Shown here piece after piece: positions 28,113 through 36,957 of a stretch of 58,860 bases of DNA. Under the pieces are notes generated by a model. That model saw only the letters and a list, made by a program, of their open reading frames with translations. It made no database searches and had not been told where the DNA came from. Every line of letters starts with the position of its first letter. Position 1 is the stretch's first letter. The stretch spans positions 1 through 58,860 of the forward strand of contig JAUJON010000005.1 of NCBI GenBank assembly GCA_030447595.1, given 5' to 3'. The position numbers and the translations under genes were made by a program. The stretch is from Thermosynechococcaceae cyanobacterium YX3bin19 (GTDB taxonomy: Bacteria > Cyanobacteriota > Cyanobacteriia > Thermosynechococcales > Thermosynechococcaceae).

Positions 28113-28860
28113 TTACTCGGTCTCGGCCACAGGTGCCGCTACGGTTAACGGCTGCGTCATCTCAGACGGCACTGCTTGCCCCACCTGGGTGAGGAAGCGG
28201 AAGGCTTTGACGATATAATTGGTGCACTCCTTAGCAGAGGTGTTGTAAAAGGAGCGCCAGGCAGCAGCTTTGTGCTCATCATAGCAGTCTCCTTGCTCTG
28301 GAAAGCGCTCCAGCCAAGCCAGCCGTACGGCATGACCAATCAAGACATCCAGTACGATGTATTCTTCAATTTGCAAGCTGGGATTGCGATCGCACACCTC
28401 GGCCAGGGCCATTAACGCCTCGACGTTAACTTGCCGGTACTGTGGTGCTGGAATTTTATTGAGTAGATGCTCAACCCGTAAAGCAAAATCCTTTTCTCCC
28501 GCTGTCATTTGCGCCAGCATCAAGTCACTCACCAGACGATTATGGGGCTCCAGCTTCTCACCAATCACCACGCCCTTACAGTGCTTTAGCAATTGCCAAA
28601 CACACTTAAAAAGTCTTTGGGAACGCGGTTTGTACTTCCCAGCTGTTGCCGTAACTTCAGGAGTTTAGCTCCGTCACTGTAGGGTGAAGCTTAGACACGG
28701 AAGTCCAACCGGAATCGGCAACAGGCAATTTCCTTATCGCTCAAGGGTATCTCAGTTTTGTTCTTAAGACCCTCTGGTACGGTTTGGTTCGCAACTTAAG
28801 GGTTGAGCGCTTTAGTAAAGCCAGTTTAGTTAAATCAATCTTTATCAAAATCTCACGAGC
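28113..28860 (-). pseudogene. C-terminal remnant of a GH15 / phosphorylase-kinase-alpha-like protein
   Basis: The intact part (28113-28592) reads MTAGEKDFALRVEHLLNKIP, then NVEALMALAEVCDRNP, IVLDVLIGHAVRLAWLERF and SAKECTNYIVKAFRFLTQ. This looks like the tail of the large GH15-related (phosphorylase kinase alpha/beta-like) proteins of cyanobacteria. Upstream, in shifted frames, lie KTEIPLSDKEIACC, LLKLRQQLGSTNRVPKDF and WQLLKHCKG. The remaining roughly 750 N-terminal residues are absent, so the gene is truncated, with a strong hairpin just beyond the break. Family assignment is from recall and is moderate. Confidence 0.5.
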
Positions 28861-28936
28861 TTATTCGTATCGTTGAATAACGGTTTGAGAACACTTCAGG
28901 CTTAGAGTGGCAAGTATACTTGAGCCCTAAGCCGGC

Positions 28937-28979
28937 GCCAACAGCACACCTCGAGTGGTACTTGAGGTGTACTGTTGGC
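28937..28979. repeat. Long inverted repeat (19-bp arms, 5-nt loop)
   Basis: GCCAACAGCACACCTCGAG at 28937-28955 and CTTGAGGTGTACTGTTGGC at 28961-28979 pair with two mismatches around loop TGGTA. There is no T-run on either side, so it is not a typical terminator. It lies between the truncated GH15-like gene and a divergent secreted-protein gene, where it could be an operator, an RNA processing hairpin or a small mobile palindrome. Confidence 0.65.
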
Positions 28980-29073
28980 ATCGCCATTCTACGTAGATCT
29001 ACGGAAACTTTGTAGTCTATGATACGTCTTGCTTTATATCTCAAGGGGTAGCTAAAGGCAAAAGGTGAATCGT

Positions 29074-30230
29074 ATGGATTCAAAGCAGTTTTTTCAATTT
29101 CCATTAGCTTTGTTGATTTTAACTAGCTTTGGCGCAATTTCGGGAGTGGAAGTTGTCCAGGCTAATCCACCCACTGACGCTCCGGCGGGGTTACCGCTGT
29201 AATCGCGGCGAACGGGTGAATGATTTTCCTGGCAATCGGGATTGTCGACAGCAAGACAAAGATGATGACCGGGATGAACGTTACGAGCAAGGCCGCGATC
29301 GTGATGAGCAATCCAAAGACCAGCGTGATCGGGATGGCAGATTTGATGATCGCTTCAATCGCAGCCTAATTGTTGAGCACATTGCGAATCAGGACTTACC
29401 GCGAGAGTTGCAGGGCGATGAAGTCTTCAGCGTGATTGAACAAAATCGCTATTCACGCGAGCCTCAAATGATCGTCCTGCGGGAAAAACGGCGAGATCCT
29501 CAGATCTCGCAACGACAGAACAGTTCGGATTGGCCGGATCTCCAGCAGCGAGGTGCGCGAATTTGAGCGGCTGTTGCGTGAGCAGGATTTTGAGAACTTT
29601 GATCGCCGCAGTTACTCTAGCCGCCGGGACAGACAGACAACTGCTGTCTTTTTAGTGAGTCAAGACACCGTAGTTTCGCTACGCACTCAATGTGGAACAG
29701 CTACCTGAACAACTCAGACGAGTGGTCAATGCTTTTGAGCGTTTGATGAGTGAAACTTTCTCTGCTAACGATGGAGATCGCGATCAATATCGCTCTGGTA
29801 CTGTTTCTGCAGGGACTAGAATTCGCGTTGAGTACCCAGGTTCTGACCAGATCGTTCTCAGACGTAAGGAAAGTCGTGATCTCACCCTAACTGTGGCTCG
29901 TGATGTTAAAGATAGTCGTGGCTACATTGTGATTCCAGCAGGCAGCAGAATTGAAGGGGAGCTGCGGCCGGTTGAGGACAGCACCCGGTTTGTCGCTGAT
30001 CGCTTGATACTCACTGATGGCGCGATTACGATATTGAGGCAACGTCTGATATTGTCACTCGCAACCGCAGTGTTTTAGGCTCTATCACCAGAGGTGGCCG
30101 CATCGATGTAGGGACAATCCTAGGTGAAGTATTTGGCGGCAGAGATGATTCGCGCGATCGCTCAGAGGTTGTTGTCTATCCTGACACAGACTTAGACTTG
30201 ACCCTTGGTGATGATTTAACCATCCGCTAG
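29074..30230 (+). pseudogene. Secreted protein with Asp/Arg-rich linker and beta domain (frame-broken)
   Basis: The start ATG at 29074 follows AAAGGTGA and encodes a signal peptide (QFFQFPLALLILTSFGAISG). After a shift, an extremely polar stretch with many Asp and Arg residues follows (DKDDDRDERYEQGRDRDE), then RQTTAVFLVSQDTVVSLRTQ. The C-terminal domain (29692-30230) has SVSAGTRIRVEYPGS-like strands, DLTLTVARDVKDSRGYIVIP, AGSRIEGELRP, RNRSVLGSITRGGRIDVGTI and ends LDLTLGDDLTIR. At least four indels break it. I do not recognise the family. The beta domain with repeated GSRI/GTRI motifs suggests an exported, surface or envelope protein. Confidence 0.6.
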
Positions 30231-30453
30231 ATAGGTCTTCGACTGCTGTAGCGGAGTTGTAACAAAAAAGTGCCTCTAAGCTTTTGAGTTTTAAAGCCGA
30301 GCTTGGGGGCATTAGTTATTAATCTTCGGAATGGTTCAAATGAGGAAAGGCCATCCTATGGTAGATGCTCTCTAAGACCAGGCTAGATATTCATTAAACA
30401 GGAGAATTCTTCACCCGTTGGGGAATTCAATGACACAAAGTAGGAGAGTACAG

Positions 30454-30979
30454 ATGAACTTTTTGCAAAACATCCTTGGTAACGCTCAGGGCGGAGAACA
30501 GGATTACCGCGATTTATCGGTCGATACGAGCAAGGGCCCCCATGAAGGGTACTCGGATGATGAAGTTTCCAGTCGCTATCAGCAGGTTTCTAAGCAAGTA
30601 CCCTCCGATGTCTACTTAGAGTCTGCCAAGGAAGCTTTCATGCGAATGTCCCCCAGGAACGGATGCAGTTCGGGCAATTCCTTCAGCAGCAGTCCCGACA
30701 GCAAAACTTTAACGTCCCTGATTTAGACCGAGATGGCCCAGGCGATCGCTTTCAGACCCTGACTATCTGGCCCAAGTGACGAATCGCATGCACCAGCAGC
30801 AACCCGATGTGCTCAGTCAAATCATGAGTGCTGCTATGGGGAGTTTCATGGGCGGCGGTGCCGCAAGTAGTTTTACTGGAGGCGGTAGCAGTAATATGAT
30901 GAACAGCCCAGTGGCAAAGGCAGCGATGGCCGGTATCGCGGCCATGGCGGTCAAAAAAATGATGCAAAGGGGTAGGTAA
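30454..30979 (+). CDS. Gly/Met-rich conserved hypothetical protein (two indels as sequenced)
   Basis: Translation from ATG 30454, 5 bp after GGAGAG, gives MNFLQNILGNAQGGEQDYRD, then DVYLESAKEAFMRMSPQERM and MQFGQFLQQQSRQQNF. After a second shift it gives VTNRMHQQQPDVLSQIMSAA and a Gly/Ser/Met-rich tail ending KKMMQRGR. A base is missing from a C-run near 30653 and another near 30757. The acidic helical start and the Gly-Met tail resemble conserved cyanobacterial proteins of unknown function. No catalytic motif is seen. Confidence 0.6.
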
Positions 30980-31242
30980 ACTCTCGTCAGTCCATCTCAG
31001 CATCAGCTTCAACTGAGATCTGGCGGGCAGTAGCGAGATAACGTAAAGCGGGCGTCTCTTTGACGGGTTACTTCGTTAGCAGTTGGCTCACTTCCACGTA
31101 GTTCGGGACCGCGACCAAGCTTCTTAAGCTGTCCTTAATGTCTTGGTCAATGGCTATGAGACAGCATTTTGGTCCTGAACTAGTCATTTAGGGACTGAGA
31201 CTCTATTAAACTGTGTAAAGAAACGTCAAAAGGATAGCGGAC

Positions 31243-32722
31243 ATGCGAGTGGCGATCGTCGGGGCTGGCCTAGCAGGGATGGCAACGGCAGCAGATTTAG
31301 TCGACGCCGGGCACGAAGTTGAAATTTACGAGTCTCGTTCCTTTATCGGCGGTAAAGCCGGCAGTTGGATCGATGGCGAAGGCAATCATGTAGAAATGGG
31401 ACTGCACGTTTTCTTTGGCTGTTATACCCAACTGTTTGCGCTGATGGAGAAGGTTGGTGCTTTACAAAACTTGCGGCTGAAAGAGCATACCCACACGTTT
31501 ATCAACCACGGGGGACGCTCAGGAGCCCTGGACTTTCGCTTTCTCGCGGGTGCTCCCTTTAGTGGTCTGAAAGCTTTCTTTACCACTTCGCAACTATCAG
31601 TACAGGATAAACTGCAAAACGCGATCGCTCTGGGCACAAGTCCCATCGTTCGAGGGTTAGTGGACCTCGAAGGGGCGATGAAAATTATTCGTAACCTAGA
31701 CCGCATCAGCTTTGCCGACTGGTTTCGTCGTCATGGGGGATCTAATGGTAGCCTGAAGCGGATGTGGAACCCCATCGCCTATGCTCTGGGTTTCATTGAC
31801 ACTGAAAACATTTCCGCCCGCTGCATGCTGACGATCTTCCAGTTATTTGCCGTTAAAACAGAAGCTTCGATCCTACGAATGCTGGAAGGTTCTCCCCAAG
31901 AATACCTGCACAAGCCAATTGTGGACTACCTAGAGAAGCGGGGAACAAGAATTCACACGCGTCGCCGGGTCCGCAACATCTTGTTTAACACTACAGGGGA
32001 GCAGACCCAGATCACAGGACTGGTGATTGCCAAAGACGATGGTGAAGAAACCATTACCGCAGATGCCTATGTCTGTGCCTGCGACGTGCCAGGGGTGCAG
32101 CGCTTGCTGCCTCAGGCATGGCGGCAGTGGCCGGAGTTTGACAATATCTACAAGCTAGATGCCGTTCCGGTTGCCACCGTGCAACTGCGGTTTGATGGCT
32201 GGGTGACTGAGCTACACAATGCCGTCGAGCGTCGGCAGTTAGATCACGCTGCTGGAATTGATAACTTGCTCTACACCCCAGATGCAGACTTTTCCTGTTT
32301 TGCTGATCTGGCGCTGACCAGTCCCGCAGATTACTATCGGGAGGGCCAGGGGTCTTTGTTGCAATGTGTTCTAACGCCAGGCGATCCATTCATCAAGCAA
32401 AGCAATGAGGCGATTGCCCAGCACGTTCTAGAACAGGTACACCAACTATTCCCCTCCTCACGAGAGCTGAATATGACCTGGTCCGGCGTCGTCAAGCTGG
32501 CTCACTCCCTCTACCGGGAAGCCCCGGTATGGATGCTTACCGTCCTGACCAACAAACGCCAATCGTAAACTTTTTCTAGCCGGTAGTTATACCCAGCAGG
32601 ACTATATTGACAGCATGGAAGGGGCAACCCTTTCTGGACGACAAGCCGCCCGAGCGATTCTCCAAAATGCCGAAAAGCTCCAAAATCATAAAAACGAGGT
32701 TGCTCCATGTCGGATTGGTTAG
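31243..32722 (+). CDS. zds: Zeta-carotene desaturase (one frameshift near the C-terminus as sequenced)
   Basis: This enzyme desaturates zeta-carotene to lycopene isomers at the thylakoid and cytoplasmic membranes. The FAD dinucleotide motif is [20 protein letters not shown] at the N-terminus, followed by [14 protein letters not shown] and [13 protein letters not shown]. The sequence matches the CrtP/CrtQ plant-type desaturases, and the neighbour pair is as in other cyanobacteria. One base is lost after EAP near 32527 ([21 protein letters not shown]). The C-terminus then reads [20 protein letters not shown] and ARAILQ to the stop at 32720-32722. As written, the open frame ends early at 32568. 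It overlaps the downstream SRPBCC gene by 16 bp. Confidence 0.92.
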
Positions 32723-33160
32723 ACACACAGTGTTGAGGTCGAGGTTGATGCACCCATTAGTCTTGTATGGGACCTTTGGTCTGATCTAGAGCAGCTTCCT
32801 CACTGGATGAAGTGGATTGAATCTGTGCAGGTCTCTCCAGGAGAGCCCAACCTATCGCGTTGGAAACTGGCAACAGGGGGTCTGGAATTTAGCTGGCAGT
32901 CGCGCCTGATCAAGGTCATCCCTCACCAGATTATTCAATGGGAGTCGATAGATGGTTTGCCAAATCGGGGGGCAGTTCGATTCTACGATCGCAAAAACAG
33001 TAGTATCGTCAGGTTAACTGTAGCCTACGCTATCCCTGGTTTTCTCGGGCGTCTGATGGACGGCTGGTTTTTAGGTCGCGCGGTTGAATCCACAATTCAA
33101 GCAGACTTAGATAGATTTCGGGAATACGCAATCCAGCACCAGGTAAAGGAGCCAGTTTGA
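32707..33160 (+). CDS. SRPBCC (START-like) family protein downstream of zds (one indel)
   Basis: A polyketide cyclase/START-type hydrophobic-pocket protein of about 150 residues. The N-terminus is MSDWLDTQC from ATG 32707. After a shift near 32735 it continues [51 protein letters not shown] and a C-terminal helix [15 protein letters not shown]. It overlaps the end of zds. The same zds-SRPBCC order is known from Synechocystis (slr0940-slr0941), which supports a role linked to carotenoid synthesis or delivery; the ligand is not known. Confidence 0.8.
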
Positions 33161-33206
33161 GGGGATAGGGGAGTAAGGTATCGAGCTCCTTCTAGTTCCT
33201 GCGCCC

Positions 33207-33413
33207 CTAATAGCGTCCCCTAATATTTTGGAGGGCCGCTAGGATACCAGTCCCAATCGTCAATAGAATTAAGGCCCAGATCACTGAGCCAGGGATCATA
33301 CTGAGAACTGCTAGACCTCGCAGTACATAAACTACAATCGTTAGCAGCAAAAAGAACAGGAAAATCCGTGTGGCCGAATTTTGGGGAGATCTCAAAAATC
33401 TCATTCCCAGCAC
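33207..33413 (-). CDS. Small two-helix membrane protein (68 aa)
   Basis: The 68-residue frame contains two hydrophobic helices (RIFLFFLLLTIVVYVLRGLA and GSVIWALILLTIGTGILAAL) joined by a short loop, with a basic N-terminus. It looks like a genuine small membrane protein because the hydrophobic pattern is regular and the frame fills the gap between two convergent units. Start could be M1 or M4 (MRFLRSPQ). Function is unknown. Confidence 0.55.
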   Translation of the reverse strand: MLGMRFLRSPQNSATRIFLFFLLLTIVVYVLRGLAVLSMIPGSVIWALILLTIGTGILAALQNIRGRY

Positions 33414-33561
33414 CTTGAAAAACGATATCTATTTTGGCACGGCCCTTGCCCTTTCTTGCTATTGTCTGCGGTCGGTTGTGAAACAACTGACTATACCTAC
33501 GATATAGATATATCCCCCTCTATTTGCTAGACTCTCGCTGTACTGCAGATTGGAGCTTTGT

Positions 33562-33747
33562 ATGCCAGACGAATTACAAAACCCGGGTGAAAAGGCAGAG
33601 GAGAGTGGACAATACGAGCTAACTGATTCTCAGGGTAAGGGCACAGGCCAGGAGGTAACTTCCATAGAAGGTAAGACCTTACCCCCTACTCCAGATCACA
33701 ACCAGCATTACAAGCTTGTGGACCCGACCAAGCACAAAAATAGTTAA
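33562..33747 (+). CDS. Small YjzC-like hydrophilic protein (61 aa)
   Basis: From ATG 33562, with GGAG 7 bp upstream, the frame gives MPDELQNPGEKAEESGQYEL and ends YKLVDPTKHKNS, with GKTLPPTPDHNQHY in between. The pattern GEKAEESGQYE...GKTLPPTP...Y resembles small YjzC-type proteins of unknown function. It is followed after 35 bp by a strong hairpin. Confidence 0.55.
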   Translation: MPDELQNPGEKAEESGQYELTDSQGKGTGQEVTSIEGKTLPPTPDHNQHYKLVDPTKHKNS

Positions 33748-33782
33748 TAGCTACCTTTTAATAGCTACCTTTATAGAGATTG

Positions 33783-33804
33783 GAACCCCCGTTATTGGGG
33801 GTTC
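33783..33804. terminator. Stem-loop terminator candidate between convergent genes
   Basis: GGAACCCCC and GGGGGTTC pair around loop GTTATT. It lies between the small plus-strand protein and the minus-strand phytol kinase gene and could end both transcripts. A T-run is missing, so termination strength is uncertain. A tandem pair of TTAATAGCTACCTTT (33744-33758 and 33758-33772) lies just before it. Confidence 0.5.
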
Positions 33805-33871
33805 TGCTGTACGAGTCCTTTGTAGCTTGGCATAAAACTTCAGCTTTGGATGGACTAGTGCTGGGTAGGCT

Positions 33872-34582
33872 TTAGAACCAAAGTTCATTTAAGAAAAAGC
33901 TTAAAGCCGCACTGCCTAGGGGAACGGTAAGGTTGTCAACACCGATTTTGGAAAAAGTCTCTAAACTCGTAGCAACCAGAGCGATCGCAACTGGAATCAG
34001 CCAGGTCTGCCAGGTACTTCCCTGTACCCCCAAGAAAATCAGACAACTAACGACATAACTGATGATTCCCATAGCCAGCGAGCCTTCCCAGCTTTTTTTC
34101 ATACCCCAAGCAGTGTAAGGATGGCGACCCCAACGTTGACCGACTACAGCTGCCAAACCATCTCCCCAAGTCATGACTAAAATACCTAAAACAGCGTATT
34201 GGGGAAGGTGCAGCCAGAAGAGGGTGATTAGCAAGCCAATACTGACTGCATAAAAAAAAGTTCCCCAGCTTTTGCGGCCAACCTCACTCACACTTGGTAG
34301 GATAGGGAATTTATAAGATAACACCGTCAGAACGCTGAACAAAACTGAAGCAAGAATGCCTAACCAAGCTGGGACTTCAAACCACCAGGCCAATAAGATA
34401 ACGTTACCAGTGCCAATATGAACAACTTTGCGGACTGTTTCCGCTCCTACAGCCGTATAGCGACTTAACCACTCAGCCAGGAAAATAACAGCCCCCACCC
34501 AAGCTCCAATAGTTATTAATTGAATTGCTAGAGGTGGAGGAAGTTGTAGCCAGGAAGTCGGAGCGTTGTGCAAAATTTCCAC
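33872..34582 (-). CDS. Phytol kinase-like / polyprenol kinase family membrane protein
   Basis: This 236-residue polytopic protein belongs to the CTP-dependent phytol/dolichol kinase family. It has about seven hydrophobic helices and the family motifs RKVVHIGTGNVILLAWW near the N-terminus, VMTWGDGLAAVVGQRWGRH in the middle and KKSWEGSLAMGIISYVV after it. In cyanobacteria (VTE5 relatives) it salvages phytol from chlorophyll for tocopherol or chlorophyll synthesis. The frame is intact. Phytol rather than another polyprenol is inferred from the lineage. Confidence 0.75.
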   Translation of the reverse strand: MEILHNAPTSWLQLPPPLAIQLITIGAWVGAVIFLAEWLSRYTAVGAETVRKVVHIGTGNVILLAWWFEVPAWLGILASVLFSVLTVLSYKFPILPSVSEVGRKSWGTFFYAVSIGLLITLFWLHLPQYAVLGILVMTWGDGLAAVVGQRWGRHPYTAWGMKKSWEGSLAMGIISYVVSCLIFLGVQGSTWQTWLIPVAIALVATSLETFSKIGVDNLTVPLGSAALSFFLNELWF

Positions 34583-34911
34583 GGTACAAAAATGTCTGAT
34601 TTGCCTTTCAACTCAACTTTAGTGGATTCAGTTGTATTTGATTCATCACCACGGCAGCCCAATCGCCCGCTAGTCCACCAGAACCTCATCGCCAGAAGGG
34701 ACTGGAGCAAGTGGAGCAGAAATTTGTTTTCTTATCTGAGAGGAAGCTCCCAGCACCTGCGTCACTGGCAGGGCAGCCATTTTCCTTCTAGGTCATGAGA
34801 TAGCTACTCTGAAATGAAGATCCATAGAACTTATGCTGGGCAAAGAGCGGCAGCCAGCTTTTAGCAGATAATTGGAGAGGGCTCCCCTGCTAACTACAGC
34901 AGTTTAGTAGT
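34583..34911. other. 329-bp intergenic region between divergent genes
   Basis: This gap separates the phytol kinase-like gene (minus) from the alkaline-phosphatase-superfamily gene (plus) and must contain both promoters. A 76-codon plus-strand frame (34568-34798) overlaps the kinase start, has no motif and is not supported. I see no strong hairpin or known riboswitch. Confidence 0.45.
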
Positions 34912-35823
34912 ATGGCAAATCTAGCTGCTCAATTTCTATTCCTATTTCTAGACGGGGTTGGGCTAGCAGAGCCTCACCCCGGTAATCCTTTAGCCTCTCA
35001 TACTGCTACACCTTTCCTAAGTCAGCTTTTGAGGGGGGCACTTCTGCCTCATCTGAGGGTGAGCACTCCTAACCTGCTGTTCCAGCCAATTGATGCCTGC
35101 TTGGGCGTACCGGGTTTGCCACAAAGTGCTACCGGTCAAACAGCGCTGTATACGGGATGCAATGCCTCCGCTTTTCTAGGACGGCATTTAACCGCTTTTG
35201 CCAACGGTTCGCTGCGGACTTTGATTGAGACGCATGGAATGTTTCAGCAGGTGCTGGCCTTGGGGGGACGGGCTGCCCACGCTAACTTTTATCCGCCTGC
35301 CTATTTTCAGGCGATCGCCCAACGCCGTCAACGCTATTCTGTCGGGACACTACTGGCACTTACCGCAGGGCTTCCCTTCCGCATGACCCAAGAATACTGT
35401 TGTGGGGACGCAGTGTACTGGGATATTACAGGTCAGCGGTTCAGGGAGAAGGATGTGACAGCACCTTTGATCACCCCCCAAGAGGCTGGACGAAGACTAG
35501 TAAACATCTGCAGGCAGAACCATCTGACGCTTTTCGAGTGCTACCTGCCGGATTACGCTGGACACCAGCAGGATAAGGCGCAGGCTCAGCATGTAATTGG
35601 CTTAATCGATACTTTAGTCGGGAGCATTGTCTGCCAGCTACCGCCTCAAGTCACGCTGATTATCAGCAGTGATCACGGTAATATTGAGGACTTATCAAGC
35701 AGAAGCCACACCCTGAACCCAGTGCCACTTCTAGTGTTGGGGCCTCAGGCAAACACCTTTGATGCTGTTGCAGATATTACGGGGATTACCCCGAAGATTA
35801 TCGAATTGCTGGCGAGATCCTGA
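34912..35823 (+). CDS. Alkaline phosphatase superfamily metalloenzyme (phosphomutase/iPGM-like)
   Basis: The 303-residue protein carries the two-metal site of the superfamily: N-terminal FLFLDGVGLAEP (D14 as first ligand), the nucleophile loop PQSATGQTALYTGCNAS with Ser/Thr candidates, and the C-terminal IISSDHGNIEDLSSRSHT with Asp, His and His ligands. The SDHGNIED block is closest to cofactor-independent phosphoglycerate mutases, but the protein is far shorter, so the substrate is unknown. The frame is intact. A short hairpin with a T-run separates it from the HAD phosphatase gene on the same strand. Confidence 0.8.
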   Translation: MANLAAQFLFLFLDGVGLAEPHPGNPLASHTATPFLSQLLRGALLPHLRVSTPNLLFQPIDACLGVPGLPQSATGQTALYTGCNASAFLGRHLTAFANGSLRTLIETHGMFQQVLALGGRAAHANFYPPAYFQAIAQRRQRYSVGTLLALTAGLPFRMTQEYCCGDAVYWDITGQRFREKDVTAPLITPQEAGRRLVNICRQNHLTLFECYLPDYAGHQQDKAQAQHVIGLIDTLVGSIVCQLPPQVTLIISSDHGNIEDLSSRSHTLNPVPLLVLGPQANTFDAVADITGITPKIIELLARS

Positions 35824-35842
35824 ATGCCTGAGGCTGAGTATA

Positions 35843-35864
35843 CCCCCTCCTGGGGATATTTTTT
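35843..35864 (+). terminator. Weak intrinsic terminator after the metalloenzyme gene
   Basis: CCCC and GGGG form a short stem around CTCCT, followed by ATATTTTTTC, about 20 bp after the stop at 35823. The stem is only four to five pairs long, so read-through into the HAD gene is likely. Confidence 0.4.
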
Positions 35865-35892
35865 CAATAGACTTATAAAATGAGAGCTGAAG

Positions 35893-36600
35893 ATGCAGCA
35901 ACCTAAAGTTATTTTCTTCGATGCAGTTGGAACGCTGTTTGGTGTCCGGGGAAGCGTGGGCCAGATTTACGGGGAGCTAGCGCGTCAAGTCGGGGTTGAA
36001 GTGGAAGCAGCTTCACTCAATCAAGCTTTTTTCCAAGTTTTTCAGTCTGCTCCAAAAGCTGTGTTTCCTGGGGTCCCTGCGGCAGAAATTCCTCGCTATG
36101 AGTTTGACTGGTGGCAGACGATCGCAGCCCAGAGCTTTGAGCGAGTAGGCGTCTTACACCAGTTTTCTGACTTTCCTGGTTTTTTTGCTAAACTCTATGC
36201 TTACTTTGCCACGGCTGAACCGTGGTTCGTCTACGCTGACGTGCTTGATTCCTTGGAGTACTGGCAAGGGCTAGGGATTGAGTTGGGTATTCTCTCTAAT
36301 TTTGATCGGCGGCTGTATTCGGTGTTGGCCGTCCTCGATCTCGCTCAGTTTTTTACTTCCGTGACCATTTCAACTGAGATTGGCTTTGCCAAGCCAGAAC
36401 CGCAGATCTTTGCGGCGGGTCTTGAGAAACATCACTGTAGCACTGATCGTGCTTGGCATATCGGAGACAGCTTCGTAGAAGACTATCAAGGGGCAATCGC
36501 GGCAGGTCTCACTGCCTACTGGTTACAGCGAGAAGCGGTGGTGACGGCTCCCACTGCGATCGCCAGCTTATCAGCGCTGTTGCCAGCCGCGCCAGGCTAG
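35893..36600 (+). CDS. HAD-family hydrolase (HDHD3/REG-2-like)
   Basis: This 235-residue haloacid-dehalogenase-like phosphatase has motif I FFDAVGTLF (nucleophile D10), motif II LGILSNFD, motif III lysine in GFAKPEPQIF, and motif IV GDSFVEDYQGAIAAG. The usual second aspartate of motif I (DxD) is replaced by V12, as in HDHD3/REG-2-type and dehalogenase-type members, so classical phosphatase activity is uncertain. A helical cap lies between motifs I and II. The frame is intact; its last 30 bp overlap a minus-strand small membrane protein gene. Confidence 0.8.
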   Translation: MQQPKVIFFDAVGTLFGVRGSVGQIYGELARQVGVEVEAASLNQAFFQVFQSAPKAVFPGVPAAEIPRYEFDWWQTIAAQSFERVGVLHQFSDFPGFFAKLYAYFATAEPWFVYADVLDSLEYWQGLGIELGILSNFDRRLYSVLAVLDLAQFFTSVTISTEIGFAKPEPQIFAAGLEKHHCSTDRAWHIGDSFVEDYQGAIAAGLTAYWLQREAVVTAPTAIASLSALLPAAPG

Positions 36601-36783
36601 CGCCAGGCTCATCAGTAACGTGGGGGAAAATACGGCAATTAAGGCATTCGTGGGGGTTGCGGGTATTGCCAAGCTTGGCCCCATATACTTGATTGCAACG
36701 GAGAGCACGGCAGCTAGAACCAAAACCTTGAGTATCAATCCGGCGTCTGTCTCTAGAAACCTGTTTCTGTTTGGATGTTTCAT
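36571..36783 (-). CDS. Small membrane protein, conserved-looking (70 aa)
   Basis: From ATG 36783 the frame reads MKHPNRNRFLETDAGLILKV, then two hydrophobic helices (LVLAAVLSVAIKYM and NALIAVFSPTLLMSLALAW) and a WRGWQQR end. A frame 13 codons longer is open, but the internal ATG fits better with the polar cytosolic start. It converges on the HAD gene with a 30-bp overlap. Function is unknown. Confidence 0.55.
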   Translation of the reverse strand: MKHPNRNRFLETDAGLILKVLVLAAVLSVAIKYMGPSLAIPATPTNALIAVFSPTLLMSLALAWRGWQQR

Positions 36784-36957
36784 TGAACCGAGCAGAGGGT
36801 AAGAGAATGCAGTTGAAAGCAAGAGTGGAGAAGGTGATGAAAAAATCTGAAGCAGGGGTGTAAAGCCATCGGTATGGCTAGACTAAAGCGCAGCATCTCT
36901 GCTTTGGAGAATCGCTTGGAGGAATCAGCAATTTGAAGTATTGGAGGTTGAAATTCT

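Noticed and set aside
35893-35940. HAD motif I lacking the second Asp as a sign of a dead enzyme
   Set aside because: DAVGT is normal in HDHD3/REG-2-type and dehalogenase-type members, so it is not evidence of inactivation.
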